This document shows positions 17,962 through 26,477 of a DNA stretch of 47,768 nucleotides, piece after piece. The notes under the pieces are model-generated. The model was not told the DNA's origin. It saw nothing but the letters and a program-made list of their open reading frames with translations, and did no database searches. The stretch spans positions 1-47,768 of the forward strand of contig NZ_LRTR01000620.1 in NCBI RefSeq assembly GCF_001550375.1, in the 5' to 3' direction. The first letter of the stretch is position 1. Each line of letters begins with the position of its first letter. The position numbers were made by a program, and so were the translations under genes. This DNA is from Streptomyces europaeiscabiei (GTDB taxonomy: Bacteria > Actinomycetota > Actinomycetes > Streptomycetales > Streptomycetaceae).

Positions 17962-20001
17962 ATGGCAACCCATTCCGAAGCCGCCGCTCTTCTCGCCCGG
18001 TCCCGTCGGCTCGGTGCCGATCCCCGCAACACCAACTACGCCGGTGGCAACACGTCCGCCAAGGGGACCGACACCGATCCCGTCACCGGGGGTGATGTGG
18101 AGCTGATGTGGGTGAAGGGGTCCGGCGGTGACCTCGGGACACTCACCGAGGCGGGGCTTGCCGTGCTGCGGCTCGACCGGATGCGGGCGCTCGTCGACGT
18201 GTACCCGGGCGTCGAGCGCGAGGACGAGATGGTGGCCGCGTTCGACTACTGCCTGCACGGCAAGGGTGGGGCGGCGCCGTCCATCGACACCGCCATGCAC
18301 GGGCTGGTGGACGCCGCCCACGTCGATCACCTGCACCCCGACTCCGGGATCGCGCTCGCCTGCGCGGCCGACGGGGAGAAGCTGACCGCCGAGTGTTTCG
18401 GAGACAGCGTGGTGTGGGTGCCGTGGCGGCGGCCGGGGTTCCAGCTGGGGCTGGACATCGCGGCGGTCAAGCGGGAGAACCCGCAGGCCATCGGGTGTGT
18501 GCTGGGCGGACACGGGATCACCGCCTGGGGTGACACCGCCGAGGAGTGCGAGAAGAACTCGCTGCACATCATCCGTACGGCCGAGCAGTTCCTCGTCGAG
18601 CGCGGGAAGGCCGAGCCGTTCGGGCCCTCCGTCGAGGGGTACGCGGCGCTCGCCGCCCCGGAGCGCCGGGAGCGGGCCGCCGCCCTGGCGCCGCACATCC
18701 GGGCGATCGCCTCGCAGGACAAGCCGCAGGTCGGACACTTCACCGACGCGGAGGTCGTCCTCGACTTCCTGGCGAGCGCGGAGCATCCGCGGCTCGCCGC
18801 CCTGGGCACCTCGTGCCCCGACCACTTCCTGCGGACGAAGGTCCGGCCGCTCGTGCTGGACCTTCCGCCGGCCGCCGGTCTCGACACGGCGATCGCGCGG
18901 CTGAAGGAGCTGCACACCGAGTACCGGGAGGAGTACGCCGCCTACTACCAGCGGCACGCCGAGCCCGACTCCCCCGCGATGCGCGGCGCCGACCCGGCGA
19001 TCGTGCTGATCCCGGGCGTGGGCATGTTCAGCTTCGGCAAGGACAAGCAGACCGCGCGGGTGGCCGGCGAGTTCTACGTCAACGCGATCAACGTGATGCG
19101 GGGCGCCGAAGCGGTGTCGACGTACGCGCCGATCGAGGAGTCGGAGAAGTTCCGCATCGAGTACTGGGCGCTGGAGGAGGCCAAGCTCCAGCGGATGCCC
19201 AGGGCGAAGCCGCTCGCGACGCGGGTGGCGCTCGTCACCGGTGCGGGGAGCGGGATCGGGAAGGCGATCGCCCATCGGCTGGTCGCCGAGGGCGCCTGTG
19301 TCGTCGTCGCCGATCTCAACGGCGAGAACGCCGCTTCCGTCGCCGAGGAGCTGGGCGGGGCCGACAAGGCCGTCGCCGTGACCGTCGACGTGACGGACGA
19401 GGAGCAGATCGGTGCGGCCTTCAAGGCCGCCGCGCTGGCCTTCGGCGGTGTCGACCTCGTCGTCAACAACGCGGGCATCTCGATCTCCAAGCCGCTGCTG
19501 GAGACGTCGGCCAGGGACTGGGATCTCCAGCACGACATCATGGCGCGCGGTTCCTTCCTCGTGTCGCGTGAGGCGGCCCGCGTGATGATCGCGCAGGGGC
19601 TGGGCGGCGACATCGTCTACATCGCCTCGAAGAACGCCGTGTTCGCCGGACCCAACAACATCGCCTACTCCGCCACCAAGGCCGACCAGGCGCACCAGGT
19701 GCGGCTGCTGGCCGCCGAGCTGGGTGAGCACGGCATCCGCGTCAACGGGGTCAACCCCGACGGTGTGGTGCGTGGCTCCGGGATCTTCGCGGCGGGCTGG
19801 GGCGCGCAGCGTGCGGCGACCTACGGGATCGAGGAGGAGAAGCTGGGCGAGTTCTACGCGCAGCGGACCATCCTCAAGCGTGAGGTGCTGCCGGACCACG
19901 TGGCGAACGCGGTGTTCGCGCTGACGGGCGGGGAGCTGACGCACACCACCGGTCTGCACGTCCCGGTCGACGCCGGCGTGGCCGCCGCCTTCCTCCGATG
20001 A
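17962..20001 (+). CDS. rhaEW: Bifunctional rhamnulose-1-phosphate aldolase / L-lactaldehyde dehydrogenase
   Basis: Encodes 679 aa. Residues 1 to ~390 are a class II aldolase/adducin domain (GGNTSAKG near residue 30, GLVDAAHVDHLHPDSGIA with metal histidines). It splits L-rhamnulose-1-phosphate into DHAP and L-lactaldehyde. Residues ~410-679 are a short-chain dehydrogenase with VTGAGSGIG and the YSATK active site. In this fusion family that domain oxidises lactaldehyde to L-lactate. Some databases name the gene rhaD. The stop overlaps the rhaB start (ATGA), so the two are coupled. The product feeds the lutABC genes downstream. Confidence 0.95.
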   Translation: MATHSEAAALLARSRRLGADPRNTNYAGGNTSAKGTDTDPVTGGDVELMWVKGSGGDLGTLTEAGLAVLRLDRMRALVDVYPGVEREDEMVAAFDYCLHGKGGAAPSIDTAMHGLVDAAHVDHLHPDSGIALACAADGEKLTAECFGDSVVWVPWRRPGFQLGLDIAAVKRENPQAIGCVLGGHGITAWGDTAEECEKNSLHIIRTAEQFLVERGKAEPFGPSVEGYAALAAPERRERAAALAPHIRAIASQDKPQVGHFTDAEVVLDFLASAEHPRLAALGTSCPDHFLRTKVRPLVLDLPPAAGLDTAIARLKELHTEYREEYAAYYQRHAEPDSPAMRGADPAIVLIPGVGMFSFGKDKQTARVAGEFYVNAINVMRGAEAVSTYAPIEESEKFRIEYWALEEAKLQRMPRAKPLATRVALVTGAGSGIGKAIAHRLVAEGACVVVADLNGENAASVAEELGGADKAVAVTVDVTDEEQIGAAFKAAALAFGGVDLVVNNAGISISKPLLETSARDWDLQHDIMARGSFLVSREAARVMIAQGLGGDIVYIASKNAVFAGPNNIAYSATKADQAHQVRLLAAELGEHGIRVNGVNPDGVVRGSGIFAAGWGAQRAATYGIEEEKLGEFYAQRTILKREVLPDHVANAVFALTGGELTHTTGLHVPVDAGVAAAFLR

Positions 20002-21461
20002 GCACGCATGCGACGAGCGGGTCCGTGAAGTCGTACGCGGCGGTCGACCTCGGGGCGTCCAGTGGGCGTGTCATGGTCGGCCGCGCGGGGCGGGACTCGC
20101 TGGAGCTGGTCGAGGCCCACCGCTTCCCCAACCGCCCGGTGCGCACGCCCGAGGGGCTGCGCTGGGACGTGCTCGCGCTGTACGCGGGGGTCCTGGACGG
20201 GCTGAAGGCGGCCGGGCAGGTCGACTCCGTCGGGATCGACAGCTGGGCCGTCGACTACGGGCTGCTCGACGCCGACGGGGCCCTGCTGGGCAACCCGGTG
20301 CACTACCGGGACACCCGTACCGAGGGTGTCGCGGAGAAGGTATGGGCCACCGTGCCCGCCGCCGAGCTGTACGCGGCGACCGGGTTGCAGTACGCGCCCT
20401 TCAACACGCTGTACCAGCTGGTCGCCGCCCGGTCGTCCGCCCAGCTGGCGTACGCGAAGCGGCTGTTGCTCATCCCGGACCTGCTGACGTACTGGCTGAC
20501 CGGTGAGCTGGGGACCGAGCTGACCAACGCCTCGACGACGCAGCTGATCGACCCCCGGACGCGCGACTGGTCGTACGACGTGGCGGCGCGGCTCGGGGTC
20601 GACCTGGACCTGTTCGGGCCGCTGCGACGGCCCGGGGATCCGGCGGGGCTGCTGCAGCGGCGGGTGCTGGAGGAGACCGGACTGACGGGACCGGTTCCGG
20701 TGACGACGGTCGGGTCGCACGACACGGCGTCGGCGGTGGCGGCCGTCCCGGCCACCGGTGAGCGTTTCGCGTACATCTGCACCGGCACCTGGTCGCTGGC
20801 CGGCCTGGAGCTGGAGGCTCCGGTGCTGACCGAGGCGAGCCGGGCGGCCAACTTCACCAATGAGCTGGGGCTCGACGGCACGGTCCGCTACCTCCGGAAC
20901 ATCATGGGGCTGTGGCTGCTGCAGGAGTGCGTACGGGAGTGGGGGGACCCGGATCTCGGGGAACTGCTGCGGGCCGCGGCGGAGGTGCCCGCGCTGCGGT
21001 CGGTCGTGGACGCCGGGGACTCGGCGTTCCTCGCGCCCGGCCGGATGCCGGAGCGGATCGCGCGGGCGTGCCGGGAGTCGGGACAGCCCGTTCCACAGAC
21101 GCCCGCCGAGGTCACCCGGTGCATCCTCGACTCGCTGGCCCTCGCCCACCGGCGGGCCGTGGCCGAGGCCCAGGCACTGGCCGACCACCCCGTGGACGTC
21201 GTCCACATCGTGGGTGGCGGCACCCGCAACGCCCTGCTCTGCCAGCTCACCGCCGACGCCTGCGGGCTGCCGGTGGTGGCGGGACCGGCGGAGGCGGCGG
21301 CCCTGGGCAACGTCCTCGTCCAGGCCCGCACCCACGGCCTGGTGGGCGACCGTGCCTCGATACGGCGGCTCCTCGCCCGCACCCAGCCGCTGGTGCGGTA
21401 CGAGCCGCAGGGCGACCCTGCGGCCTGGCGCGCGGCGGAGGCCCGGCTCACCGCACGGTGA
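19998..21461 (+). CDS. rhaB: Rhamnulokinase
   Basis: Encodes 487 aa of the FGGY carbohydrate kinase family. It phosphorylates L-rhamnulose at C1 using ATP. Visible motifs are the N-terminal phosphate loop VDLGASSGRVMVG, GIDSWAVDYGLLD, the TVGSHDTASAV region and the C-terminal nucleotide segment HIVGGGTRNALLCQLTADA. The start overlaps the preceding aldolase/dehydrogenase stop by 4 bp. It is the last dedicated rhamnose gene of the rightward operon. Confidence 0.95.
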   Translation: MSTHATSGSVKSYAAVDLGASSGRVMVGRAGRDSLELVEAHRFPNRPVRTPEGLRWDVLALYAGVLDGLKAAGQVDSVGIDSWAVDYGLLDADGALLGNPVHYRDTRTEGVAEKVWATVPAAELYAATGLQYAPFNTLYQLVAARSSAQLAYAKRLLLIPDLLTYWLTGELGTELTNASTTQLIDPRTRDWSYDVAARLGVDLDLFGPLRRPGDPAGLLQRRVLEETGLTGPVPVTTVGSHDTASAVAAVPATGERFAYICTGTWSLAGLELEAPVLTEASRAANFTNELGLDGTVRYLRNIMGLWLLQECVREWGDPDLGELLRAAAEVPALRSVVDAGDSAFLAPGRMPERIARACRESGQPVPQTPAEVTRCILDSLALAHRRAVAEAQALADHPVDVVHIVGGGTRNALLCQLTADACGLPVVAGPAEAAALGNVLVQARTHGLVGDRASIRRLLARTQPLVRYEPQGDPAAWRAAEARLTAR

Positions 21462-21492
21462 GCGCGACGTCCTCGGGCGGGGGCTTCCCCCC

Positions 21493-21529
21493 GTCGGCCG
21501 GCGCGGGTCCTTTCCTCTCGCCGGCCGAC
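21493..21529 (+). terminator. Candidate terminator hairpin after rhaB
   Basis: GTCGGCCGGCG (21493-21503) pairs perfectly with CGCCGGCCGAC (21519-21529) across a 15-nt loop. There is no U-tract, as is common in Streptomyces. It lies 31 bp after the rhaB stop and before lutA, so it may separate or attenuate the two units. Confidence 0.5.
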
Positions 21530-21632
21530 GCGCGGGTTCGCCCGTGAAAGCCGATCGGCGGGGGGCTCTCGCCCTTCTCGTACTCACCCCGTACTCTGCA
21601 CTCATCCGATGATCGACCCCCAAGGAGCCGCG

Positions 21633-22388
21633 ATGCGTGTCGCCTTGTTCCTGACCTGTGTCAACGACACGCTCTATCCGGACACCGGCCGGGCCATGGT
21701 GAAACTGCTGACCAGGCTGGGTGTGGACGTCGACTTCCCGATGGGTCAGACCTGCTGCGGGCAGGCGCACTACAACACCGGGTACCGACACGAGGCCGAG
21801 CCGCTGGCCCGGAAGTTCTCCGATGTATTCCGGGACTACGAGGCGATCGTGACTCCGTCCGGCTCGTGTGGGGCGATGGTGCGGGAGCTGTATCCGCGGA
21901 TGGGTGAGCGAGCGCGGGCGGAGGGGCGCGGGGACACCCTGGCGCGGACGCTGGCGCCGGTCGTGCCGAAGACGTACGAGCTGACCGAGTTCCTGGTGGA
22001 CGTGCTGGGCGTGACCGACGTCGGCGCGTACTACCCGCACAAGGTGACGTACCACCCGACCTGCCACGGGCTGCGGAGCCTCGGCCTCGCCGAGCGGCCG
22101 CACCGGCTGCTCCGGGCCGTGAAGGGGCTGGAGCTGGTGGAGCTGCCGGGCGCCGACGAGTGCTGTGGCTTCGGCGGCACGTTCGCCGTGAAGAACTCCG
22201 ATGTCTCGGCGGCCATGGGCACGGACAAGGTGCGCAACGCCGAGTCGACGGGCGCCGAGGTGCTGTGCGCGGCCGACAACTCGTGCCTGATGCACATCGG
22301 CGGCACGATGACCCGGCTGCGCACGGCCGTACGGCCGGTCCACATCGCGGAGATCCTGGCGAGCACGGAAGAGGAGCCCCTCGTATGA
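21633..22388 (+). CDS. lutA: L-lactate utilisation protein A (Fe-S oxidoreductase subunit)
   Basis: Encodes 251 aa from the ATG at 21633 (AAGGAG site). It has the two CCG cysteine motifs of the heterodisulfide-reductase-like family: C...TCCG...SGSCG in the N-terminal half and C...ECCGFGG...NSC in the C-terminal half. With LutB and LutC it forms an iron-sulfur complex that oxidises L-lactate to pyruvate, as shown in Bacillus subtilis. It overlaps lutB by 4 bp. The preceding 170 bp contain a hairpin and two CGTACTC direct repeats (21579-21585, 21590-21596) but no promoter I can assign firmly. Confidence 0.93.
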   Translation: MRVALFLTCVNDTLYPDTGRAMVKLLTRLGVDVDFPMGQTCCGQAHYNTGYRHEAEPLARKFSDVFRDYEAIVTPSGSCGAMVRELYPRMGERARAEGRGDTLARTLAPVVPKTYELTEFLVDVLGVTDVGAYYPHKVTYHPTCHGLRSLGLAERPHRLLRAVKGLELVELPGADECCGFGGTFAVKNSDVSAAMGTDKVRNAESTGAEVLCAADNSCLMHIGGTMTRLRTAVRPVHIAEILASTEEEPLV

Positions 22389-23863
22389 GCGGGACGTATC
22401 TCGGTATGCCGGCCTTCCCGAAGGCCGCGCACGAAGCCGTGCACAACACGACCCTGCGCGGCAATCTGCGCCACGCCACGCACACCATCCGCGCCAAACG
22501 CGCGGCCGCGGTCGCGGAGATGTCCGACTGGGCCGCGCTGCGCGAGGCCGGCAAGCAGATCAAGGACCACACGCTCCGTCATCTCGACCGGTATCTCGTG
22601 CAGTTGGAGGAGGCGGTCGCGGCCGCGGGCGGCACGGTCCACTGGGCCGCCGACGCGGACGAGGCCAACCGGATCGTCACGTATCTCGTCAAGGCGACCG
22701 GGGAGAGCGAGGTCGTCAAGGTCAAGTCGATGGCCACGCAGGAGATCGGGCTGAACGAGGCGCTGGAGGCCGAGGGGATCAACGCCTACGAGACCGACCT
22801 CGCCGAACTCATCGTGCAGTTGGGCAAGGACCGGCCCTCGCACATCCTCGTCCCGGCGATCCACCGCAACCGGGGCGAGATCCGTGACATCTTCGCGCGC
22901 GAGATGAGCGAGTGGGGCCGCCCGGCCCCCGAAGGCCTCACCGACTCGCCCGCCGAGCTGGCGGACGCCGCGCGGCTGCATCTGCGGGAGAAGTTCCTGC
23001 GCGCCAAGGTCGGTGTCTCCGGCGCCAACTTCATGGTCGCCGAGACCGGCACGCTGGTGGTCGTGGAGTCCGAGGGCAACGGCCGGATGTGCCTCACCCT
23101 GCCCGAGACCCTGATCTCCGTCGTCGGCATCGAGAAGATCGTCCCGACCTGGCAGGACCTGGAGGTGTTCCTGCAGACCCTCCCCCGCTCCTCCACGGCC
23201 GAGCGGATGAACCCGTACACCTCCACCTGGACCGGCACCACCGACGAGGACGGCCCGCAGGCCTTCCACCTCGTCCTCATCGACAACGGCCGCACCGACA
23301 CCCTCGCCGACGAGGTGGGCCGCCAGGCCCTGCGCTGCATCCGCTGCTCGGCCTGCCTCAACGTCTGCCCGGTGTACGAGCGGGCGGGCGGCCACGCGTA
23401 CGGCTCGGTCTACCCGGGGCCGATCGGCGCCATCCTGAGCCCCCAGCTCCGGGGCACGGGAAGCGAGATCGACGCCTCCCTGCCGTACGCCTCCTCGCTG
23501 TGCGGCGCCTGCTACGAGGTGTGCCCGGTCGCCATCGACATCCCGGAGGTGCTGGTGCATCTGCGGGAGCGGGTCGCGCAGGGCGGCCCGGTGACGGAAC
23601 AGGGCAACAAGGTCGTCCTCAAGCCCGCGAAGGGGCACGCCGCCGAGCGGGCGGCGATGCGCGCGGCCCGCTGGGCGTTCAGCCACCCCGGCGCGCTGCG
23701 CACCGGGCAGCGGCTCGCGTCCCGCACCCGCCGCTTCCATCCCCGTACGCTGCCGGGCCCCGGCAGGGCGTGGAGTGCCAGCCGCGATCTTCCCGCGCTG
23801 CCCGCCGAGCCGTTCCGGGACTGGTGGCAGCGTACGAACGGCGGAAAGGACACGGGCAAGTGA
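22385..23863 (+). CDS. lutB: L-lactate utilisation protein B (LUD domain, two [4Fe-4S] sites)
   Basis: Encodes 492 aa from the ATG at 22385, overlapping lutA by 4 bp. The N-terminal two thirds is the LUD (DUF162-type) domain (KVKSMATQEIGLNEALEAEG, KVGVSGANFMVAETGTLVV). The C-terminal third has two ferredoxin-like clusters, CIRCSACLNVCPVY and CGACYEVCPVAIDIP. This is the full LutB/YkgF architecture with all eight cluster cysteines present. The overlap chain lutA-lutB-lutC indicates a single coupled unit. Confidence 0.95.
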   Translation: MSGTYLGMPAFPKAAHEAVHNTTLRGNLRHATHTIRAKRAAAVAEMSDWAALREAGKQIKDHTLRHLDRYLVQLEEAVAAAGGTVHWAADADEANRIVTYLVKATGESEVVKVKSMATQEIGLNEALEAEGINAYETDLAELIVQLGKDRPSHILVPAIHRNRGEIRDIFAREMSEWGRPAPEGLTDSPAELADAARLHLREKFLRAKVGVSGANFMVAETGTLVVVESEGNGRMCLTLPETLISVVGIEKIVPTWQDLEVFLQTLPRSSTAERMNPYTSTWTGTTDEDGPQAFHLVLIDNGRTDTLADEVGRQALRCIRCSACLNVCPVYERAGGHAYGSVYPGPIGAILSPQLRGTGSEIDASLPYASSLCGACYEVCPVAIDIPEVLVHLRERVAQGGPVTEQGNKVVLKPAKGHAAERAAMRAARWAFSHPGALRTGQRLASRTRRFHPRTLPGPGRAWSASRDLPALPAEPFRDWWQRTNGGKDTGK

Positions 23864-24516
23864 GCAGCAGGGATCTGATTCTGGGCCGGGTGCGGCGCGC
23901 CCTCGCCGACGTCCCCCGGGACGCCACGCCGTACGAGCAGGCGGTCGAACGGGGTTATCTCCGGGAGCACGGAGCGCTGGGCATCGAGGAGACGGTGGAG
24001 CTGCTGGCGGAGAACCTGGCGGACTACCGGGCGATCGTGCACCGCACGGACGCGGACGGGCTCGCCGGGGTCGTCGCGGGGCTGTTGCGCGAACACGGCT
24101 CGAAGTCGGTGCTGGCTCCCCCGGGGCTGCGCGAGGAGTGGCTGTCGGCGACCGACGCGACGCGGGTGCCGGACCGGCGGGAGAGCACCGCGGACGAGCT
24201 GGACCGGGTCGACAGCGTCGTCACGGCCTGCGCCCTCGCCATCGCCGAGACCGGCACGATCGTCCTCGACGGCTCCCCCGACCAGGGCCGCCGCCGGATC
24301 ACCCTCGTACCCGACCACCACATCTGCGTCGTCCGCGTACCGGAACAGGTCGTGTCGTCGGTCCCGCAGGCGCTCGAACGCCTCGATCCGGCCCGCCCGT
24401 TGACCTGGATCTCAGGGCCGTCCGCCACCAGCGACATCGAGCTGGACCGGGTGGAGGGGGTGCACGGCCCGCGCACCCTGGAGGTGGTGCTGGTGACCGG
24501 GAGCGGCGGCGACTAG
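23860..24516 (+). CDS. lutC: L-lactate utilisation protein C (LUD domain)
   Basis: Encodes 218 aa from a GTG at 23860 that overlaps the lutB stop (GTGA). It is a LUD-domain protein: the N-terminal helix SSRDLILGRVRRAL, SVLAPPGLREEW, and the core AIAETGTIVLDGSPDQGRRR through PLTWISGPSATSDIELDRVEGVHGP in two conserved blocks. It is the third subunit for L-lactate oxidation. Co-location with rhamnose genes makes sense because rhamnose catabolism here yields L-lactate. Its stop codon abuts the convergent membrane-protein gene exactly. Confidence 0.94.
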   Translation: MSSRDLILGRVRRALADVPRDATPYEQAVERGYLREHGALGIEETVELLAENLADYRAIVHRTDADGLAGVVAGLLREHGSKSVLAPPGLREEWLSATDATRVPDRRESTADELDRVDSVVTACALAIAETGTIVLDGSPDQGRRRITLVPDHHICVVRVPEQVVSSVPQALERLDPARPLTWISGPSATSDIELDRVEGVHGPRTLEVVLVTGSGGD

Positions 24517-25341
24517 TCAGGCGACGGGTGCCCGCGTGGGAGCCGGGACCGGGACTGTGGGGCGGACCGGGCGGGTGACGAAGAGCCAGACGCACAGGCC
24601 CACGGCCGCGAGAAATCCGCAGAGCAGGACGGTGACCACGGCACCGATGGGTACAGAGCAGCCCGTGCCGGCGAGCCCCATCGTCGTCACGACGCTCAGC
24701 AGACACACGGTCACGATCGACAGTCCGCTCACCGCGATCGCCCGGGTGGCCCCGCCACCGGTCACCCGGATCCCGTCCAGACCGGGACGGCCGTACGCCG
24801 CATAGCCGAGGACGGACACGGCGAGCACCGAGGACAGCAGCAGGACGATCAGGACGCCCAGCCAGCCGGGGGCCCGCCCCCCGTTGTACGCCTTGCCGTA
24901 GGCGTACGCGCCGTCGCACAGGAGCGCGAAAATCGGCAGGGGCACGCACTGTCCGAGCAGGCGCCGTGCGTAGTGGACGGGGTCGTAGGGCAGCACACCT
25001 TCGATGAGCAGGACGGTGGCGAAGATGAGCAGCGCTCCGGCGACGGAGAAACCGACGCCGGCCACGACGTGCTGGAACAGCGCTCGGCCGGGGTTGTCTC
25101 CGTCGGCCGCGACGACGCAGTAGGTGAGCGAGCTCATGACCAGCCCGAGCAGGGCCGCGAGTAGCGGGGGAAGGGCTTGGCCGAGCGCTTCCTCCCTGCG
25201 ACCAGTCGGTGCGGCGTCGCCGAGAAAGTGGGAGATGACGATGAACACGGCCGCGAGCGCGAATCCGGCCAGCACTCCGGAGAGTTGCGAGTAGAGCTCG
25301 GCGACCGTCTGGACATCGAGGGTCGGGGGGCGGCACGGCAT
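24517..25341 (-). CDS. Polytopic membrane protein of unknown function
   Basis: Encodes 274 aa from the ATG at 25341 (GGAG site seven bases upstream). About seven hydrophobic segments are visible, for example LAGFALAAVFIVISHFL, FSVAGALLIFATVLLI and VVTVLLCGFLAAVGLCVWLF. The tail is Pro/Val/Thr-rich and probably cytoplasmic. I do not recognise the family. It is convergent with lutC and isolated from other genes on its strand, so context gives no functional hint. Confidence 0.8.
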   Translation of the reverse strand: MPCRPPTLDVQTVAELYSQLSGVLAGFALAAVFIVISHFLGDAAPTGRREEALGQALPPLLAALLGLVMSSLTYCVVAADGDNPGRALFQHVVAGVGFSVAGALLIFATVLLIEGVLPYDPVHYARRLLGQCVPLPIFALLCDGAYAYGKAYNGGRAPGWLGVLIVLLLSSVLAVSVLGYAAYGRPGLDGIRVTGGGATRAIAVSGLSIVTVCLLSVVTTMGLAGTGCSVPIGAVVTVLLCGFLAAVGLCVWLFVTRPVRPTVPVPAPTRAPVA

Positions 25342-25549
25342 CGGCGGCTCCAGGGTAGGCGTCGATACGCAGCATGCTCACGGGTGGGCCCCGCACCGAG
25401 AGGTTCGCGGATTTCCGGCGCGGGCGAGAGGTAGGTGCGGTAGGGCGGTGGCCGGCACCGTGTCGTCGGCATATCCGCTTTGCCGAGGCAGGGTGTTGTC
25501 CTTCGCCGTCCCAGCTTGCCTTGGGCTGCACGGCACGGCATGAGGAAAC
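25342..25549. other. Gene-free stretch, possible decayed coding sequence
   Basis: No convincing gene was seen. On the minus strand an open frame that starts inside the end of the short ORF (VRFEAIAEF, about 25546-25572) continues into this stretch. It could be the shifted continuation of that ORF after a one-base change. Codon use is poor and no family is recognised. Confidence 0.35.
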
Positions 25550-25717
25550 TCAGCGATCGCTTCGAACCTCACCAGGACCCTGCCGTGGGCGGTTGTCCAC
25601 TGGGCCTCGGGTGGGGAAGTGCGCGAGGAACACCTCGGCCTCTGTGGAACGCTGGGGGCCTTCGACGGTAGCCACGGCCTGTTCGGCGGCCTTGATACCA
25701 GCGGTTTCGCTGTTCAC
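25550..25717 (-). CDS. Short ORF beside a SoxR-like palindrome (possibly a broken gene)
   Basis: Encodes 55 aa from a GTG at 25717, with a full AAGGAG site (25726-25731) eight bases upstream. It begins VNSETAGIKAAEQAVATVEG and is acidic and helical. It ends in a basic run soon after the point where another frame (GRVLVRFEAIAEF) becomes more protein-like, so a frameshift may have shortened a longer gene. The strong ribosome binding site and adjacent palindrome argue for expression. The family is not recognised. Confidence 0.4.
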   Translation of the reverse strand: MNSETAGIKAAEQAVATVEGPQRSTEAEVFLAHFPTRGPVDNRPRQGPGEVRSDR

Positions 25718-25727
25718 GCAGATCGCT

Positions 25728-25757
25728 CCTTGACCTCAAGCAAGCTTGAGGTCAAGG
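25728..25757. promoter_or_regulatory. SoxR-box-like perfect inverted repeat
   Basis: Two 13-bp arms (CCTTGACCTCAAG / CTTGAGGTCAAGG) flank the 4-bp centre CAAG. The core 25734-25751 reads CCTCAAGCAAGCTTGAGG, matching the known SoxR recognition pattern CCTCAAG-N4-CTTGAGG exactly. MerR-family activators bind such sites between the -35 and -10 elements. TTGACC is present on both strands as a possible -35, but no good -10 follows on either strand, so the promoter may be weak or decayed. The nearest start codon is that of the short ORF at 25717. Confidence 0.65.
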
Positions 25758-25784
25758 CCACCGCCGAGATCGCCAGGGCAGGTC

Positions 25785-26477
25785 CTACCAGGCATGGTCC
25801 AGTTGGTCGACCAAGCCGGCCAGGTCGTCGGCGTGCAGGTCGAACCCGTCCGAGTGGGTGGGCGGGTCGCCGACGGGGCGGGCGACGTAGGCGGTGCGCA
25901 GGCCGAGGCCCTGCGCTCCGCGCAGGTCCCAGGCGTGGGCGGCGACCATCAGCAGCCGCTCCGGCGGGCGTCCGGAGACGGTGACAGCCAACTGATAGAC
26001 GGCCGGGTCCGGTTTGTAGGTCCGGGCGTCTTCGGCGGACAGGGCCTGGTGCCAGCGCAGGCCGGCGTGGGCGTTGAGCCCCAGCAGAGCCGTCCGACTC
26101 GCGTTGGAGAGTCCGATCAGCGGGAACCGTTCGGCGAGTCGGGCGAGCCCTGCCACGGTGTCGGGCCACGGCGGGAGCCTGCGACCTGACAGGGACAACG
26201 CCGCCACGGCGGTCGGGTCGTCCACTCCGGCGGCATCAGCGACGAGCCGGGCGGCTTCCAGGTCGAGGACGTCGCTGGTGAGGTAGGGCCGAACGCCGTC
26301 GAGGATGCGACGTTGCTCGCGGTCGATGTGCTGCTGCCACAGCGACAAGAGCCGCTCGATACCGGGGCCGTCGAGCGATGGGTCGAGTTGACGGATGCCG
26401 GCACGGATACCGGCGGGTTCGTCTACGAGCGTGCCGAGCACGTCGAACACGACAGCATCGATCTCTGGCTCTGGCAT
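25785..26477 (-). CDS. HAD superfamily hydrolase, haloacid dehalogenase type II-like
   Basis: Encodes 230 aa. HAD motifs are in order: VFDVLGTLVDEP with nucleophile Asp near residue 12, LIGLSNAS (motif II Ser), YKPDPAVYQ (motif III Lys) and the motif IV region MVAAHAWDLRGAQGLGL. The order and the final motif match type II L-2-haloacid dehalogenases, which hydrolyse L-2-haloacids. Many annotated members act on other small phosphates or halides, so the substrate is open. The gene stands alone, with a GGAG site nine bases before the ATG. Confidence 0.87.
   Translation of the reverse strand: MPEPEIDAVVFDVLGTLVDEPAGIRAGIRQLDPSLDGPGIERLLSLWQQHIDREQRRILDGVRPYLTSDVLDLEAARLVADAAGVDDPTAVAALSLSGRRLPPWPDTVAGLARLAERFPLIGLSNASRTALLGLNAHAGLRWHQALSAEDARTYKPDPAVYQLAVTVSGRPPERLLMVAAHAWDLRGAQGLGLRTAYVARPVGDPPTHSDGFDLHADDLAGLVDQLDHAW

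Noticed and set aside
17527..22343. Very long open frames on the minus strand opposite the rhamnose genes (over 800 codons each)
   Set aside because: They are antisense shadows of high-GC genes, rich in Arg/Pro/Gly/His/Val with no domain, while the plus-strand genes have clear families.
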